In this document: positions 1 to 10,800 of the stretch, in pieces
How the letters are laid out: each line of letters begins with the position of its first letter
Position numbering within the stretch: the stretch's first letter is position 1
NCBI RefSeq assembly: GCF_000719095.1
Contig: NZ_JOEH01000002.1
Location: 1-64,000 of the forward strand
DNA length: 64,000 bases
Direction of reading: 5' to 3'
Source: Streptacidiphilus jeojiense
GTDB lineage: Bacteria > Actinomycetota > Actinomycetes > Streptomycetales > Streptomycetaceae
Notes under the pieces: generated by a model
The model's input: the letters and a program-made list of their open reading frames with translations, nothing else
Database searches by the model: none
Told to the model about the DNA's origin: nothing
Program-made: the position numbers and the translations under genes

Positions 1-26
1 CCCCCACCCCCACCCCCACCCCCACG
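1..26. repeat. hexanucleotide (CCCCCA)n tandem repeat encoding a Pro-Thr linker
   Basis: The window opens with about four copies of a 6-base unit. In the reading frame of the next gene it reads as alternating Pro and Thr, the usual flexible linker before a carbohydrate-binding module. The repeat number may be larger outside the window. Confidence 0.8.
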
Positions 27-368
27 TCCACCACCGCGGCGGGCGCCTGCGAGGTGGACTACAGCCTCAGCAGCCAGTGGAGCGGCGGCTTCGGCGCCAA
101 TGTCACCCTGGTCAACCACGGCACCGCCGCTGTCAACGGCTGGACCGTCGGCTGGACCTTCCCCGACGGGCAGAAGATCACCCAGCTCTGGAACGGCAGC
201 TACACCCAGTCCGGGTCGGCCGTCACGGTGAGCAACCTGTCCTACAACGCGACGATCGCCGCGGGCGGATCGGTCTCCTTCGGCTTCAACGGGAGCTGGA
301 CCACGGCCGACGACCCGCCCGCCGCGGCCACCCTGAACGGCACCCTCTGCACCGTCAAGTCGTCGTAA
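3..368 (+). CDS. C-terminal part of a secreted polysaccharide-active protein with a CBM2 module (5' truncated)
   Basis: The open frame enters from the left edge, so the start lies outside the window. After a Pro-Thr linker comes a complete module of about 105 residues: a first Cys (CEVDY), the S-Q-W-x-G-G-F segment, G-W-T-V-x-W, and a last Cys (TLC) close to the stop. This layout, with two Cys that form a disulfide and conserved exposed Trp residues, is that of family 2 carbohydrate-binding modules, which bind cellulose or chitin. The catalytic part (cellulase, xylanase, chitinase or lytic monooxygenase) is not visible, so the enzyme class is unknown. A stem-loop follows the stop. The module assignment is firm, the protein's activity is not. 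Confidence 0.85.
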   Translation, partial: PTPTPTPTSTTAAGACEVDYSLSSQWSGGFGANVTLVNHGTAAVNGWTVGWTFPDGQKITQLWNGSYTQSGSAVTVSNLSYNATIAAGGSVSFGFNGSWTTADDPPAAATLNGTLCTVKSS

Positions 369-373
369 CGGCG

Positions 374-401
374 GGTGGGGGCCGCGGCGGCGGCCCCCAC
401 C
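374..401. terminator. stem-loop after the CBM2 gene
   Basis: Perfect 11-bp GC stem (374-384 with 391-401) with a 6-base loop, 5 bases after the stop codon. No U-tract, as is common for streptomycete terminators. Confidence 0.7.
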
Positions 402-470
402 GGCCCGGTTCAAGCCATACGGGACAGCGCGATCTGCCGGAGACTGCCAGAAAGGCCGAGACTCACCGCC

Positions 471-497
471 TTGTTACCAATGGAAGGTTTGTACGAT
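471..497 (+). promoter_or_regulatory. possible promoter of the type III polyketide synthase gene
   Basis: TTGTTA at 471-476 and TACGAT at 492-497 resemble -35 and -10 boxes. The 15-base spacer is short, so this is a weak call. It lies about 60 bases before the chosen start codon. Confidence 0.3.
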
Positions 498-558
498 CAG
501 GAGCCAGAGGGCCAGGGCACTACCTGTGATCTGCCGACGCCCCGACCGGAGGCCGCAA

Positions 559-1608
559 ATGCCTGTCCATGTGAGCAGACCCGTCGTCGTCTTCCCGCCG
601 TACGAGGTGGAGCTCGACGAGATCCTGGCCGACATCCGGACCCACCACGCCGACCATCCGGACCTGCGGCGGATCCTGCGCATCGTCGGCCGCACCGGCG
701 TTCGGAGCCGGCGCTTCGCCCGACCGCTGGAACAGGTCGCGAAGAGCGAGCCGATCGAGGAGCGCAACCGGCGCACCTTCGCGGACGTCTGCGCGCTGGG
801 TGAGCAGGCCGCCCGCGCGCTGCTGGCCGAGCAGGGTGTCGAACCGGGCCAGGTGGACTGTGTCGTGACCAGCCACAGCACCGGGATCGCCATCCCCGGC
901 CTGGACGTGCACCTGTTGAACGCCCTCGGGCTGCGCCCGGACGTCCGGCGCCTACCCATGACCCAACTCGGCTGCACCGGTGGCGCCCTGGCTCTGGTCC
1001 GCGCGGTGGAGCAGGTGCACGCCCATCCGGGGAGCAGGGTGCTGGTGGTCATCGCCGAAGCGCTCAACACGGTCTACCAGCACTCCGACGACAGCGTCGA
1101 GGCCATGATCTACAAGGTGCTGTTCGGTGACTCCGGCGGAGCCGTCATGGTCAGCGACACTCCGCTGGGCACCGGTCTGGTGGTGCAGGACACCTGGGAG
1201 TTCACCCTCCCCGACACGACCGAACGCCAACGCCTCAGGCTCGACGGTCTCGGCCAGCACTTCGACTCCACGTCCGGTGCGTTGAAGTCCATGGGCGAGC
1301 TGGTTCCTCCGCTGCTCGACTGGTACCGGCGCTCGGCGGGGCGGGACGCCCCCGACTTCTGGGTGGCGCACACGGGAGGGCCGCGCATCCTCAGCGATCT
1401 GGAGGACGGCGTGGGCTGCGACCGGAAACAGCTGGCCCACTCCTGGGACAGCCTGCACGAACGCGGCAACCTCGGCGGAGTGGCCGTCCTCGATGTCCTC
1501 GACCGGCTCTATGCGACCCCGCCCGACCAGGGCGCCTCCGGGGTGCTGATCGGCCTCGGGCCCGGTTTCTCCGCCGCGGCCTGCCGTGCCGTCTGGCACA
1601 TCGGCTGA
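559..1608 (+). CDS. type III polyketide synthase (chalcone/stilbene synthase-like)
   Basis: Length 349 residues, the family's usual size. The catalytic triad can be read: Cys139 in QLGCTGG, His271 in VAHTGGPR and Asn304 in ERGNLGG, with the C-terminal GLGPG loop at about 332-336. These enzymes condense acyl-CoA starters with malonyl-CoA extenders without an acyl carrier protein. The start was chosen at 559 because GGAGG at 548-552 lies 6 bases before it; an upstream in-frame ATG at 526 lacks such a site. Around position 105 the usual SCTG segment reads SHSTG, and the core around the active Cys has CTGG rather than the CAAG or CAGG seen in RppA-type enzymes, so it is probably not a tetrahydroxynaphthalene synthase. 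No tailoring oxygenase or methyltransferase sits beside it. Product unknown. Confidence 0.85.
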   Translation: MPVHVSRPVVVFPPYEVELDEILADIRTHHADHPDLRRILRIVGRTGVRSRRFARPLEQVAKSEPIEERNRRTFADVCALGEQAARALLAEQGVEPGQVDCVVTSHSTGIAIPGLDVHLLNALGLRPDVRRLPMTQLGCTGGALALVRAVEQVHAHPGSRVLVVIAEALNTVYQHSDDSVEAMIYKVLFGDSGGAVMVSDTPLGTGLVVQDTWEFTLPDTTERQRLRLDGLGQHFDSTSGALKSMGELVPPLLDWYRRSAGRDAPDFWVAHTGGPRILSDLEDGVGCDRKQLAHSWDSLHERGNLGGVAVLDVLDRLYATPPDQGASGVLIGLGPGFSAAACRAVWHIG

Positions 1609-1637
1609 ACAGGCCGGCCCGGCCGTCCCCGGTGTGT

Positions 1638-3128
<1,491 letters not shown>

Positions 3129-3139
3129 TCCCGGCCGGG

Positions 3140-3178
3140 GAGCGGAGGGCGGCTGCGGACGGCAGCCGCCCTCCGCTC
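3140..3178. terminator. bidirectional terminator between argH and the acyltransferase gene
   Basis: Perfect 17-bp stem (3140-3156 with 3162-3178) and 5-base loop between two convergent genes. Confidence 0.85.
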
Positions 3179-3180
3179 CG

Positions 3181-3909
3181 TCAGGCCGCTTCGGGGAGTT
3201 GCTCGGCGGCCGCGGCGGCTGCCGCCCGGCTGGCCAGTGCCTTGGCCTTGGTGGCGTACATGTCGACGTACTCCTGGCCGGACAGCTCCAGGATCGCCGA
3301 CACGATCTCGTCCGTCACCGCGCGCAGCACATAGCGGTCGTCGGCCAGGCCCTCGTAGCGGGAGAAGTCCAGCGGCGGCCCGAAGCGCACCTCGGGGCGC
3401 GGGCCGAGGCGCCAGCCGGTCCGGCCGTTGGGCTGGACCCGGTCCGTGCCGACCAGGCCGACCGGGATCACCGGGACGCCGCTGGCCAGCGCCAGCCGGG
3501 CGATACCGGTGCGGCCGCGGTGCAGCCGGCCGTCGGGGGAGCGGGTGCCCTCCGGGTAGATCCCGAACAGCTTGCCCTCGCGCAGGGTGCGCAGGCCGGT
3601 GTCGATCGCCGCCATCGAGGCCCGGCCGCCGCTGCGGTCCACCGGCACCGCCCCGACCCCGGTGAAGAACCAGGCCGACAGCCGTCCCTTGAGCCCGCTC
3701 CCGGTGAAGTACTCGGCCTTGGCCACGTAGTGGACCTGCTGCGGGGCGAGCAGCGGCACGAACACCGAGTCGCAGAACGACAGGTGGTTCGGCGCGATGA
3801 TCGCCGGGCCCCGGGTCGGGATGTGCTCGAGTCCGCTGATGCGCGGCCGGTAGAGCACCCGCACCAGGGGACCGACCAGGACCCATTTGAGCAGCCAGTA
3901 GAACACCAC
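3181..3909 (-). CDS. 1-acylglycerol-3-phosphate acyltransferase family protein (PlsC-like)
   Basis: A 242-residue membrane-associated acyltransferase. The catalytic NHxxxxD motif is N41-H42 to D47 and the substrate-binding EGTRS block is 120-124; a hydrophobic stretch occupies the first 20 residues. Such enzymes move an acyl chain from acyl-CoA or acyl-ACP to lysophosphatidate or a related lysolipid. Two adjacent GTG codons (3909 and 3906) could start it; GGAGG at 3914-3918 is better spaced from 3906. The exact acyl acceptor cannot be told from sequence. Confidence 0.88.
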   Translation of the reverse strand: MVFYWLLKWVLVGPLVRVLYRPRISGLEHIPTRGPAIIAPNHLSFCDSVFVPLLAPQQVHYVAKAEYFTGSGLKGRLSAWFFTGVGAVPVDRSGGRASMAAIDTGLRTLREGKLFGIYPEGTRSPDGRLHRGRTGIARLALASGVPVIPVGLVGTDRVQPNGRTGWRLGPRPEVRFGPPLDFSRYEGLADDRYVLRAVTDEIVSAILELSGQEYVDMYATKAKALASRAAAAAAAEQLPEAA

Positions 3910-4198
3910 AGTCCTCCAGGGCGGGCGTCGCGGAATGGTGATGACGCTATCGGCTCCGGGTTACCGGGGGAAACGCGCCGGGACGTGGGCTTGGTTACAT
4001 TCTGTCGATCGGTTGACTACGGAGGAGTGCGGCCGTGCGGCCGGTGCGGCCGAATGGCGGATCACCCGTGCGGGTGGATCGCGCCGGGACGCGGATCCGG
4101 AGGGCTGCACTCCGGCGTCGACGCTGACGATCCGCCGGGACCCGATCCGCCGGAAGCCGATCGCCCGGAACCCGCACCGCCCGACCCCGGGAGCGCCG

Positions 4199-4801
4199 AT
4201 GCAGCCCACCGCCGCCGACCCCGCCCTGCGCGGCACCTTCCTGGCCCTGCTGCGCAGCCTCGCCACCGCGCACGCGCTGGACGCCGAGGAACTGGAACAG
4301 CAGGTGTGGCTGCGCGCCGCGGCCGAGCGGCGCCGCTCCGACCCGGGCTCGCGGCTGCGGGCGCTGACGGTCCAGGAGTTCCGCCGGGCCCGGGAGGAGG
4401 CGCGCGGGCGGGCCAGGGACCTGGAGGCGGCGGGGCTGCTCGCGGCGGCCCGCACGGCGGCCGACGCCGCCTCGCCCGAGGCGCTGGCCCTGGGCGCGGA
4501 GCAGGGCCGCGAACTGCGGGCGGCGATCTCCCGGCTGCCGGCGCGCTGCCCCGACCTGCTGGCAGCGTTGCTGGAGCTGCCGCCGATGAGCTACCGGGAG
4601 CTGGCCGACGAGCTGGCGATGCCGCGCGGCAGCATCGGCCCGACCCGCTCGCGCTGCCTGGCCTGCCTGCGCCGGCTGCTGACCCGGCAGCCCACCGCCG
4701 GGCATCCGGATCCTGCCGGGCGGCCGGATCCCGAGGGGCGGCCGGATCCCGCCGGGAAATCGATGATTGGGAGGGGTGGCGGTATGGGTAGTGGGCTCTA
4801 A
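4199..4801 (+). CDS. sigma-70 family (ECF-like) factor with a weak region 2
   Basis: The ATG at 4199 follows GGGAG with a 7-base gap; 200 residues. Residues 108-162 read as sigma region 4: a helix-turn-helix with PPMSYRELADELAMP and a closing R-x-R-C-L-x-x-L-R-R helix. The first 60 residues (LLRSLATAHALDAEELEQQVWLRA) could be a degenerate region 2, but the usual aromatic and basic residues of promoter melting are not obvious. The C-terminus is a Pro-Asp-Pro-x-Gly-Arg tail from an 18-base DNA repeat. It could be a divergent ECF sigma or a sigma-like transcription regulator. No anti-sigma gene is adjacent. Confidence 0.65.
   Translation: MQPTAADPALRGTFLALLRSLATAHALDAEELEQQVWLRAAAERRRSDPGSRLRALTVQEFRRAREEARGRARDLEAAGLLAAARTAADAASPEALALGAEQGRELRAAISRLPARCPDLLAALLELPPMSYRELADELAMPRGSIGPTRSRCLACLRRLLTRQPTAGHPDPAGRPDPEGRPDPAGKSMIGRGGGMGSGL
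4703..4756 (+). repeat. three 18-base tandem repeats in the sigma-like gene tail
   Basis: Units at 4703-4720, 4721-4738 and 4739-4756 share the core CCGGATCC and encode the H/R-P-D-P-x-G tail repeated three times. Confidence 0.75.
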
Positions 4802-4810
4802 ACGTACGCC

Positions 4811-4837
4811 CGGTCCCGACGGCTCCCGTCGGGACCG
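4811..4837 (+). terminator. terminator of the sigma-like gene
   Basis: Perfect 12-bp stem (4811-4822 with 4826-4837), 3-base loop, 10 bases after the stop codon. Confidence 0.8.
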
Positions 4838-4918
4838 ACCCACCTCCGGTCAGGGCAACCCGGTCGCACCCCCCTCATCCTCGCGACCGGGGTACACAAG
4901 AAAGGGAGGAATGCGCGC

Positions 4919-5431
4919 ATGGGCATGAGCGTGACCACCTCGATCGCCACCGAGGAAGACGCGGAGCGGATCCTCAAGCTCCAGTACCTCTGCTACCAGA
5001 GCGAGGCCGAACTCTACGGGGACTGGGCCATCGAGCCCCTGACCCAGACCCTGGACAGCCTGCGGACCGAGCTGAAGGAGCGTCATGTGCTGGTCGCCCG
5101 TCTGGGTGACGAGGTCGTCGGCAGCGTCCGCGGCTGGGTGGACGGCGACGGGCTGGGCCGGATAGGCCGGCTCTGCGTGCACCCCCGGATGCAGCGGCAC
5201 GGTCTGGGCACCCGGCTGATCGGTGGCATGGAGCGGCTGCTCGCCGCCGGCGACCAGCCGGTGCGCGGCTACCGGCTCTTCACCGGGCACCGCAGCCTCG
5301 GCAATCTGCGGCTCTACCAGCGGCTGGGCTACCGCCAGACGCAGGTGGAGGAGGTGACCCGCAGTCTGAGCTTCATAGGCCTGGAGAAGCCGGTCGCCGA
5401 GCCGGTCACGCAGTTGGCCGCCACCGCCTGA
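4919..5431 (+). CDS. GNAT family N-acetyltransferase
   Basis: 170 residues. Motif A of the acetyl-CoA binding fold is at about 80-104, with QRHGLG (92-97) as the pyrophosphate-binding loop and a C-terminal N-x-x-L-Y-x-x-L-G-Y segment (LRLYQRLGY). AAGGGAGGA at 4902-4910 gives an 8-base spacing to the ATG at 4919; an ATG two codons later is also possible. Substrate unknown. It follows the terminator of the sigma-like gene and so has its own transcript. Confidence 0.88.
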   Translation: MGMSVTTSIATEEDAERILKLQYLCYQSEAELYGDWAIEPLTQTLDSLRTELKERHVLVARLGDEVVGSVRGWVDGDGLGRIGRLCVHPRMQRHGLGTRLIGGMERLLAAGDQPVRGYRLFTGHRSLGNLRLYQRLGYRQTQVEEVTRSLSFIGLEKPVAEPVTQLAATA

Positions 5432-5448
5432 TCCGGCACCGCCCCCGC

Positions 5449-5490
5449 ATCGCCCCACCCGGTGTGAGTCCTCCACCGGGTCGGGGCGAT
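5449..5490 (+). terminator. terminator after the GNAT gene
   Basis: Near-perfect 16-bp inverted repeat with one bulged base; loop of nine bases. Confidence 0.7.
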
Positions 5491-5591
5491 ACGGCTGTCC
5501 GGGGCCGAAGGGGTGACGGCGGCCCCCTTTCTGGAGCATGATCGTTCCATCAGCCCCGCAGAGGAAGGGGCAACAGGCAGGAGCCCGGCAG

Positions 5592-6194
5592 ATGACGTCC
5601 ACCTTTCCCGAGATCTCGATCAGTACCGATCGGCTGGTGCTGCGAGCCTTCGAGCCGGAGGACGTGGTCGCGCTGACGGACCTGATGAGCGACGAACTGG
5701 TGCGCACCTGGACCACCGTCCCGCTCTCCTACTCCGAGCAGGACGCCAGGAACTGGATCGCGCTCGGCGCCCCGGCCGAACGCGCCCAGGGACGCGGAAT
5801 CGTGCTGGGCGTCCACGAGTTCCTCACCCAGCGGCTGGTCGGCTCGGTCCGGCTGCGGCGCACCGACTGGCGGCTGCGGGCGACCGAGGCGACGGTGGCC
5901 ACCGGGCCCTGGGCCCGCGGCGAGGGCTACGCCGGGGAGGCGCTGCTCGGTGTCGCCCACTGGCTGTTCGAGGACCAGAAGTTCGAGCGCCTGGAGCTGC
6001 GCACCGCGGCCGGCAACACCGCCGCCCAGCAGGTCGCCCAGAAGATCGGCTGCATCAGCGAGGGCGTGCTCCGCAACGCCTGGATCGTGCGCGACGGAGA
6101 GAGCGCGGGACGGGCCCGCAGCGATCTGATCGTCTGGAGCCTGCTGCCCGAGGACCTGGACGGTCTCGGCCAGGACGAGGATCCGAACTGGTGA
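5592..6194 (+). CDS. GNAT family N-acetyltransferase, RimJ/RimL type
   Basis: 200 residues from the ATG at 5592, which has AGGAG eight bases upstream. The N-terminal STDRLVLRAF block is typical of the RimJ/RimL branch, which acetylates ribosomal protein N-termini or small molecules. The acetyl-CoA loop reads ARGEGYAGEAL (108-118), followed by NTAAQQVAQKIGC, the C-terminal half of the fold. It is unrelated in detail to the GNAT just upstream, so not a recent duplicate. Substrate unknown. Confidence 0.88.
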   Translation: MTSTFPEISISTDRLVLRAFEPEDVVALTDLMSDELVRTWTTVPLSYSEQDARNWIALGAPAERAQGRGIVLGVHEFLTQRLVGSVRLRRTDWRLRATEATVATGPWARGEGYAGEALLGVAHWLFEDQKFERLELRTAAGNTAAQQVAQKIGCISEGVLRNAWIVRDGESAGRARSDLIVWSLLPEDLDGLGQDEDPNW

Positions 6195-6273
6195 CTCCGC
6201 ACCGCTGATCGGACCGACTACGCTGCACGCGGCACACCATGGGCACGCAAGCATCCGAGGGGGACCGGCCGCA

Positions 6274-7473
6274 ATGGCTGACCGGGTCACAGTGATCGGC
6301 TGGGACGGCTCACCGCTCTCCCAGGCCGCGCAGGCCGCACTGGACGCCGCGACACTCGTCGCCGGCGGCACCTACCAGCTGCAGAACCTCAGAATCCCGG
6401 CCTCGGCGGACCGGATGGCGCTGGGCAGCGTCGAACTGGTCGCCCGCAGGGTGGCCGACCACCGCGGCGCCGCGGTGGTGGTGGCCGAGGGCGACCCGGG
6501 GTTCTTCGGCGTGGTGCGGACCCTGCGCCGGCCCGAGCACGGACTGGAGCTGGAGGTCCTGCCCGCGGTCTCCTCGGTCGCCGCCGCCTTCGCCCGCGCC
6601 GGGATGCCCTGGGACGACGCACAGGTCGTCAGCACCCATGGCCGGGGCCTGCGCCGGGCCGCCAACGTCTGCCGGGCGCACGCCAAGGTGGCGGTGCTGA
6701 CCTCGCCCGGCGCCGGCCCCTCCGAGCTGGCGCTGATGCTGCGTGACGTGCACCGGACCTTCGTGGTCTGCGAGGCGCTGGGCACCCCGGACGAGAACGT
6801 CACCGTGCTCACCTCCGACCGGGTCCCGGACCACCTGTGGCGGGACCCCAACGTGGTGCTGGTGGTCGGCGGGAGCGCGCAGGGTCCGGTGCCGCCCTCC
6901 GGCTGGATGGCCGGACGCCCGCTGGACTTCCCCGGCCCGGTCCGGGGCTGGGCGCTGCAGACCCCGCCGGAGGAGGCCGCAGTGCCGGGGGCGCTCCCGG
7001 CCGCGGTCCGCGCGCTGGTGCTGGCCCGGCTCGGCCCGCGCCCGGGCGACCTGCTCTGGGACGTGGGCGCCGGCACCGGCGTGGTGGCGCTGGACGCCGG
7101 GCGGGCCGGAGCCGCCGTCATCGCCGTCGACCAGGACGGCGACGCCTGCGCCCGACTGGATGTCAGTGCCCGCCGCTACGGTGTGGAACTGCAGACCGTG
7201 CACGGCACCGCCCCGGCGGTGCTGGCCGATCTGCCCGAGCCCGACGTCGTGCTGGTGCGCGGCGGGGCGGAGGTGCTGCGCGCCTGCCTGGGCCGCCGTC
7301 CCGAACGCGTGGTCGCCCTGCCCAGGACCCTCCAGCAGGTCGAGGAGGTCCGCCGGGCCTTCGCCGAGGTCCACTACGCGGTCGAGGGCGAACTGCTGCA
7401 CGCCGCCCCGCTGGCGGAGGGCGACGGCTTCGGCGCCGCCGAACCCCGATTCGTGCTCTGGGGCAGTCGCTGA
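6274..7473 (+). CDS. cobL: precorrin-6Y C5,15-methyltransferase (decarboxylating), CbiE-CbiT fusion
   Basis: Adds the C5 and C15 methyl groups to precorrin-6 (or its cobalt form) and removes a carboxyl group during corrin ring synthesis. 399 residues make a two-domain enzyme. Residues 1-205 are the CbiE tetrapyrrole methylase (AEGDPGFFG at 71-79 is the SAM loop; GGT at 31-33). Residues 225-399 are the CbiT methyltransferase with the SAM motif VGAGTG (264-269). Fusion of the two is usual in actinobacteria. It lies upstream of bluB-cobT and the siroheme/SUMT gene, forming a corrin group. Confidence 0.93.
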   Translation: MADRVTVIGWDGSPLSQAAQAALDAATLVAGGTYQLQNLRIPASADRMALGSVELVARRVADHRGAAVVVAEGDPGFFGVVRTLRRPEHGLELEVLPAVSSVAAAFARAGMPWDDAQVVSTHGRGLRRAANVCRAHAKVAVLTSPGAGPSELALMLRDVHRTFVVCEALGTPDENVTVLTSDRVPDHLWRDPNVVLVVGGSAQGPVPPSGWMAGRPLDFPGPVRGWALQTPPEEAAVPGALPAAVRALVLARLGPRPGDLLWDVGAGTGVVALDAGRAGAAVIAVDQDGDACARLDVSARRYGVELQTVHGTAPAVLADLPEPDVVLVRGGAEVLRACLGRRPERVVALPRTLQQVEEVRRAFAEVHYAVEGELLHAAPLAEGDGFGAAEPRFVLWGSR

Positions 7474-7859
7474 AAGGTTCCTGAGTGCCCGCCGGACGGT
7501 CTTCGCGACCCTTCTGAGCAGGCGTCGGATGCCCACTGTTCGATACTGCCGACCGCGCTGTCACCGGTGGCCGGTAGGCTGACGCATGGTTCTCACGGAC
7601 CGTACGTGCCGGACGTTTCGAACGTGGCGCAGGCCACATGGCGTCTGTGCGCGCTCGTTCGTCCCCGGGGCGGACGGACGGGGAGAATGCCGGTACGTCC
7701 GGGGCGATCGTGCCGGTTGCCCCGGTTCAGTCGTTGTTGTTGGGGAGCAGACCGGTGTCAGCCGGTCCGTCGCAGCGGAGCGAGGACCGGAAACATGGGT
7801 GCTGCGGTCCGTGATCGCGCCGCCAAGGACGCCACGCGGCCCTGGAAGGAGCCAGTGAC
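7474..7859 (+). other. 386-base leader without a recognised gene, before bluB-cobT
   Basis: I looked for a cobalamin riboswitch because the next gene belongs to that pathway, and could not find a convincing B12 box or the conserved core. Short reading frames here lack a ribosome site and coding bias. Several GC-rich inverted repeats are present (for example around 7660-7690), without a clear regulatory identity. Confidence 0.4.
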
Positions 7860-10800
7860 ATGAGCGATACCGGCCACGTCCCGACCGGGGGGACGACCGA
7901 GCAACCGCTCGCGACGAACGGCGCGGAGCAGTCCCCGAACGGGGCGTCCGCCCCGATCGGCGAGCCGTCCGCCCGCGACCCCTTCGGCAGCGACGCCTCC
8001 CTGGGACGCAACCAGGCGTTGCCGCAGCCGCTCGGCTCCGAGGTCGCGCCGCCCCCGTACACCTTCCTGGACCTGCCGGACGAGGACGACGAGGACGAGC
8101 TGCTGATGCCGGGTCCGCAGGGCTCCTGGAGCGAGCCGGCGACCCCGCGCGAACCGCAGCCCGCCTTCCAGCCGCAGGTTGTCGCCCAGCCGGCCGCCGC
8201 GGCGCCTGCGCCCGCCCTCCTTCCGGAGCCGGAGCCGGCCGCGCCGGTGCCCGCCGAGGGGACGGTGCCGGCCCCGTCCTGGCCGCCGCTGACCCCGCCG
8301 ACGGCTCCGGCCCCGGCTCCGGCCGTTGCGGCGGCGTCGGAGAGCGCGCCCGCAGCTGCCGCGCCGGTGGCCGAGCAGCCGCAGCAGGTCCAGCCGGTGG
8401 TCGCCGCGCCGCGCCGGCCGCTGCACGCCGGGCCGCCGATCCCGGACCCCTCGCTGATGACCGGTCAGGTGCCGGTGCGCTCGCTGGCCGACCGCGGCCC
8501 GACGGCCGGCGCGGAGTCGCCGTTCACGGTCTCCTCACCGGCGACCCCGCCCTACGGCATGCCCGCGGCCCCGGCCGCGCCGACCGGTCAGCATCCCGGC
8601 CCCGAGTACCTGGACCAGCCGGTGGGTGCCGCCGCTGCGCTGGGCACCGCCGTCGGCACCGCACCGGTGCAGGTCGAGCCGGTGCCGGCCGAGCCGGTCG
8701 AGAGCACCGGACCGGCGCCCGAGCCGGTGGCGGTCACCGTCCCGGTGCAGATGCCGTCACCGGAGAGCACCCTCGGGGCCAACCCGGTGCAGCCCGCGCC
8801 GGTGCAGGAACCGGAACCGGTCATCGTTCCGGAGCCGCGGCCCGCGTCCTCGGCCCTCCCCGTCGAGCCCGTGGAGCCGGTGGAAGCCGCCGCCCCGGTC
8901 CAGGCCGCCCCCACCCCCGTCGAGCCGGTCGCCGCCGAGCCGATCCCGGTGGAACCCGTCGCGGTGGAACCAGTAGCCGCGGAACCGATCGCCGTGGAAC
9001 CAGTCGCTGTGGAACCAGTTGCTGTGGAACCGGTCCTGGTGGAGCCGTCACCGGAGCCGGCCGCCGCGCCGGCTCCCGCCGCCGAACCGGCGCCCCAGCC
9101 CGAGCCGCCGGCGGCCGAGGCTGAAGCTGTACCTGAGGTCGAGGCAGCGGAGCCGGAGGCCAGGCCGGAGTCCTCCGCACCGCAGCCGGACGCCGCCATC
9201 CCGGCCCAGGGCGCCTCGCCCGAGGCCGGCGGCAGCCGGATCTCCGCGTTCATGTCCCCGCCGCCGCGCCAGTTCGTCATGGAGCCGGTCGTCGAGTCCG
9301 TCCCCGAGACCGTCGCCGACGTCAGCGCCGCCGCCGAGGTGGAGCCCGAGGTCCCGACCGGGGCGCCCGCCGCCCCCGGCACCTCGGAGAGCACCGCTCA
9401 GGGCACCGGGACGCTGTCGGACCCGGTACTGTCCCCCGTCCATCCCGCAGCGGAAGCGCAGCCTGTGCCTGAACTCCCTTCGCAGTCCACCGCTGTACCC
9501 GTGCCGGAGCAGGCGTCCGAGCCCGAGCGGCGGGTCCTCGCCGTGGACGGCTCCGGCGCCGCCGAGGCCGGGACGGTGCAGCAGCCGGAACCCGAACCGC
9601 TGCCCCCGGCCGTCCCCGACGGCCCCGCGGCCCCGGCCTACGACGACGAGATGCGGGACGCGGTGCACCGGGTGATGCGCGAGCGCCGCGACATCCGCAA
9701 CGGCTTCCGTCCCGACCCGATCCCGCACGAGGTGCTGATCCGGGTCCTGGAGGCGGCCCACACCGCCCCCAGCGTCGGCTACTCCCAGCCCTGGGACTTC
9801 GTGGTGATCCGCTCCGCGAAGACCCGGGCCCGGATGCACGAACTGGCGGAGCGTCAGCGCGAGGTCTACGCCGAGACGCTGCCCAAGGGGCGGGCCAAGC
9901 AGTTCAAGGAACTGAAGATCGAGGCCATCGTCGAGACCCCGGTGAACATCGTGGTCACCGCGGACCGCACCCGCGGCGGCCGGCACACCCTGGGCCGGCA
10001 CACCCAGCCGCAGATGGCGCCGTACTCGGCCGCGCTCGCGGTGGAGAACCTCTGGCTCGCCGCCCGCGCCGAGGGCCTCGGCGTCGGCTGGGTCAGCTTC
10101 TTCGACGAGCAGGAGATGGTCCGCGAGCTGGGCCTGCCCGAGCACCTGGACGTGGTCGCCTACCTCTGCGTCGGCTACGTCAACGAGTTCCCGGCCGAGC
10201 CCGAGCTGGCGCAGGCCGGCTGGGCCAAGAAGCGCCCGCTGTCCTGGGTCGTCCACGAGGAGACCTACGGCCGCCGCGCGCTGCCCGGCGAGGAACCGCA
10301 CAGCGTGCTGCAGGAGACCCTACGCGGCATCAGGCCGCTGGACGCCAAGGCGCTCGGCGAGGCCTGGGACCGCCAGAAGCGGATGACCAAGCCGGCCGGC
10401 TCGCTCGGCATGCTGGAGATAATCTCCGCGCAACTCTGCGGGCTGTCCCGCAAGTGCCCGCCGCCGATCCCCGAACCGGCCTGCGTCGCGGTCTTCGCGG
10501 GCGACCACGGCGTGCACGCCCAGGGCGTCACGCACTGGCCGCAGGAGGTCACCGCCCAGATGGTGGCCAACTTCCTGGCCGGCGGCGCGGTGGTGAACGC
10601 CTTCGCCGCGCAGCTCGGTGCCGAGGTCTGCGTCGTGGACGTGGGCGTGGCCTCCGAGCTGCCCCCCGCCATCGACTCCGGCCGCACCACCGGTCTGCTG
10701 CCGCGCAAGGTGCGTCCCGGTACGGCCGACATGACCGTCGAGCCGGCGATGACCCGCGAGGAGGCGCTGCGCGCCATCGAGGTCGGCATCGAGACCGCCC

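Noticed and set aside
1..26. Hexanucleotide repeat as a CRISPR or telomere-like element
   Set aside because: It is in frame with the CBM2 gene and encodes an ordinary Pro-Thr linker.
7586..7858. Possible 90-codon gene before bluB-cobT
   Set aside because: No ribosome site, poor third-position GC bias and no protein features.
7474..7859. Cobalamin riboswitch before bluB-cobT
   Set aside because: Expected from the pathway, but no B12 box and no conserved core could be read on the plus strand.
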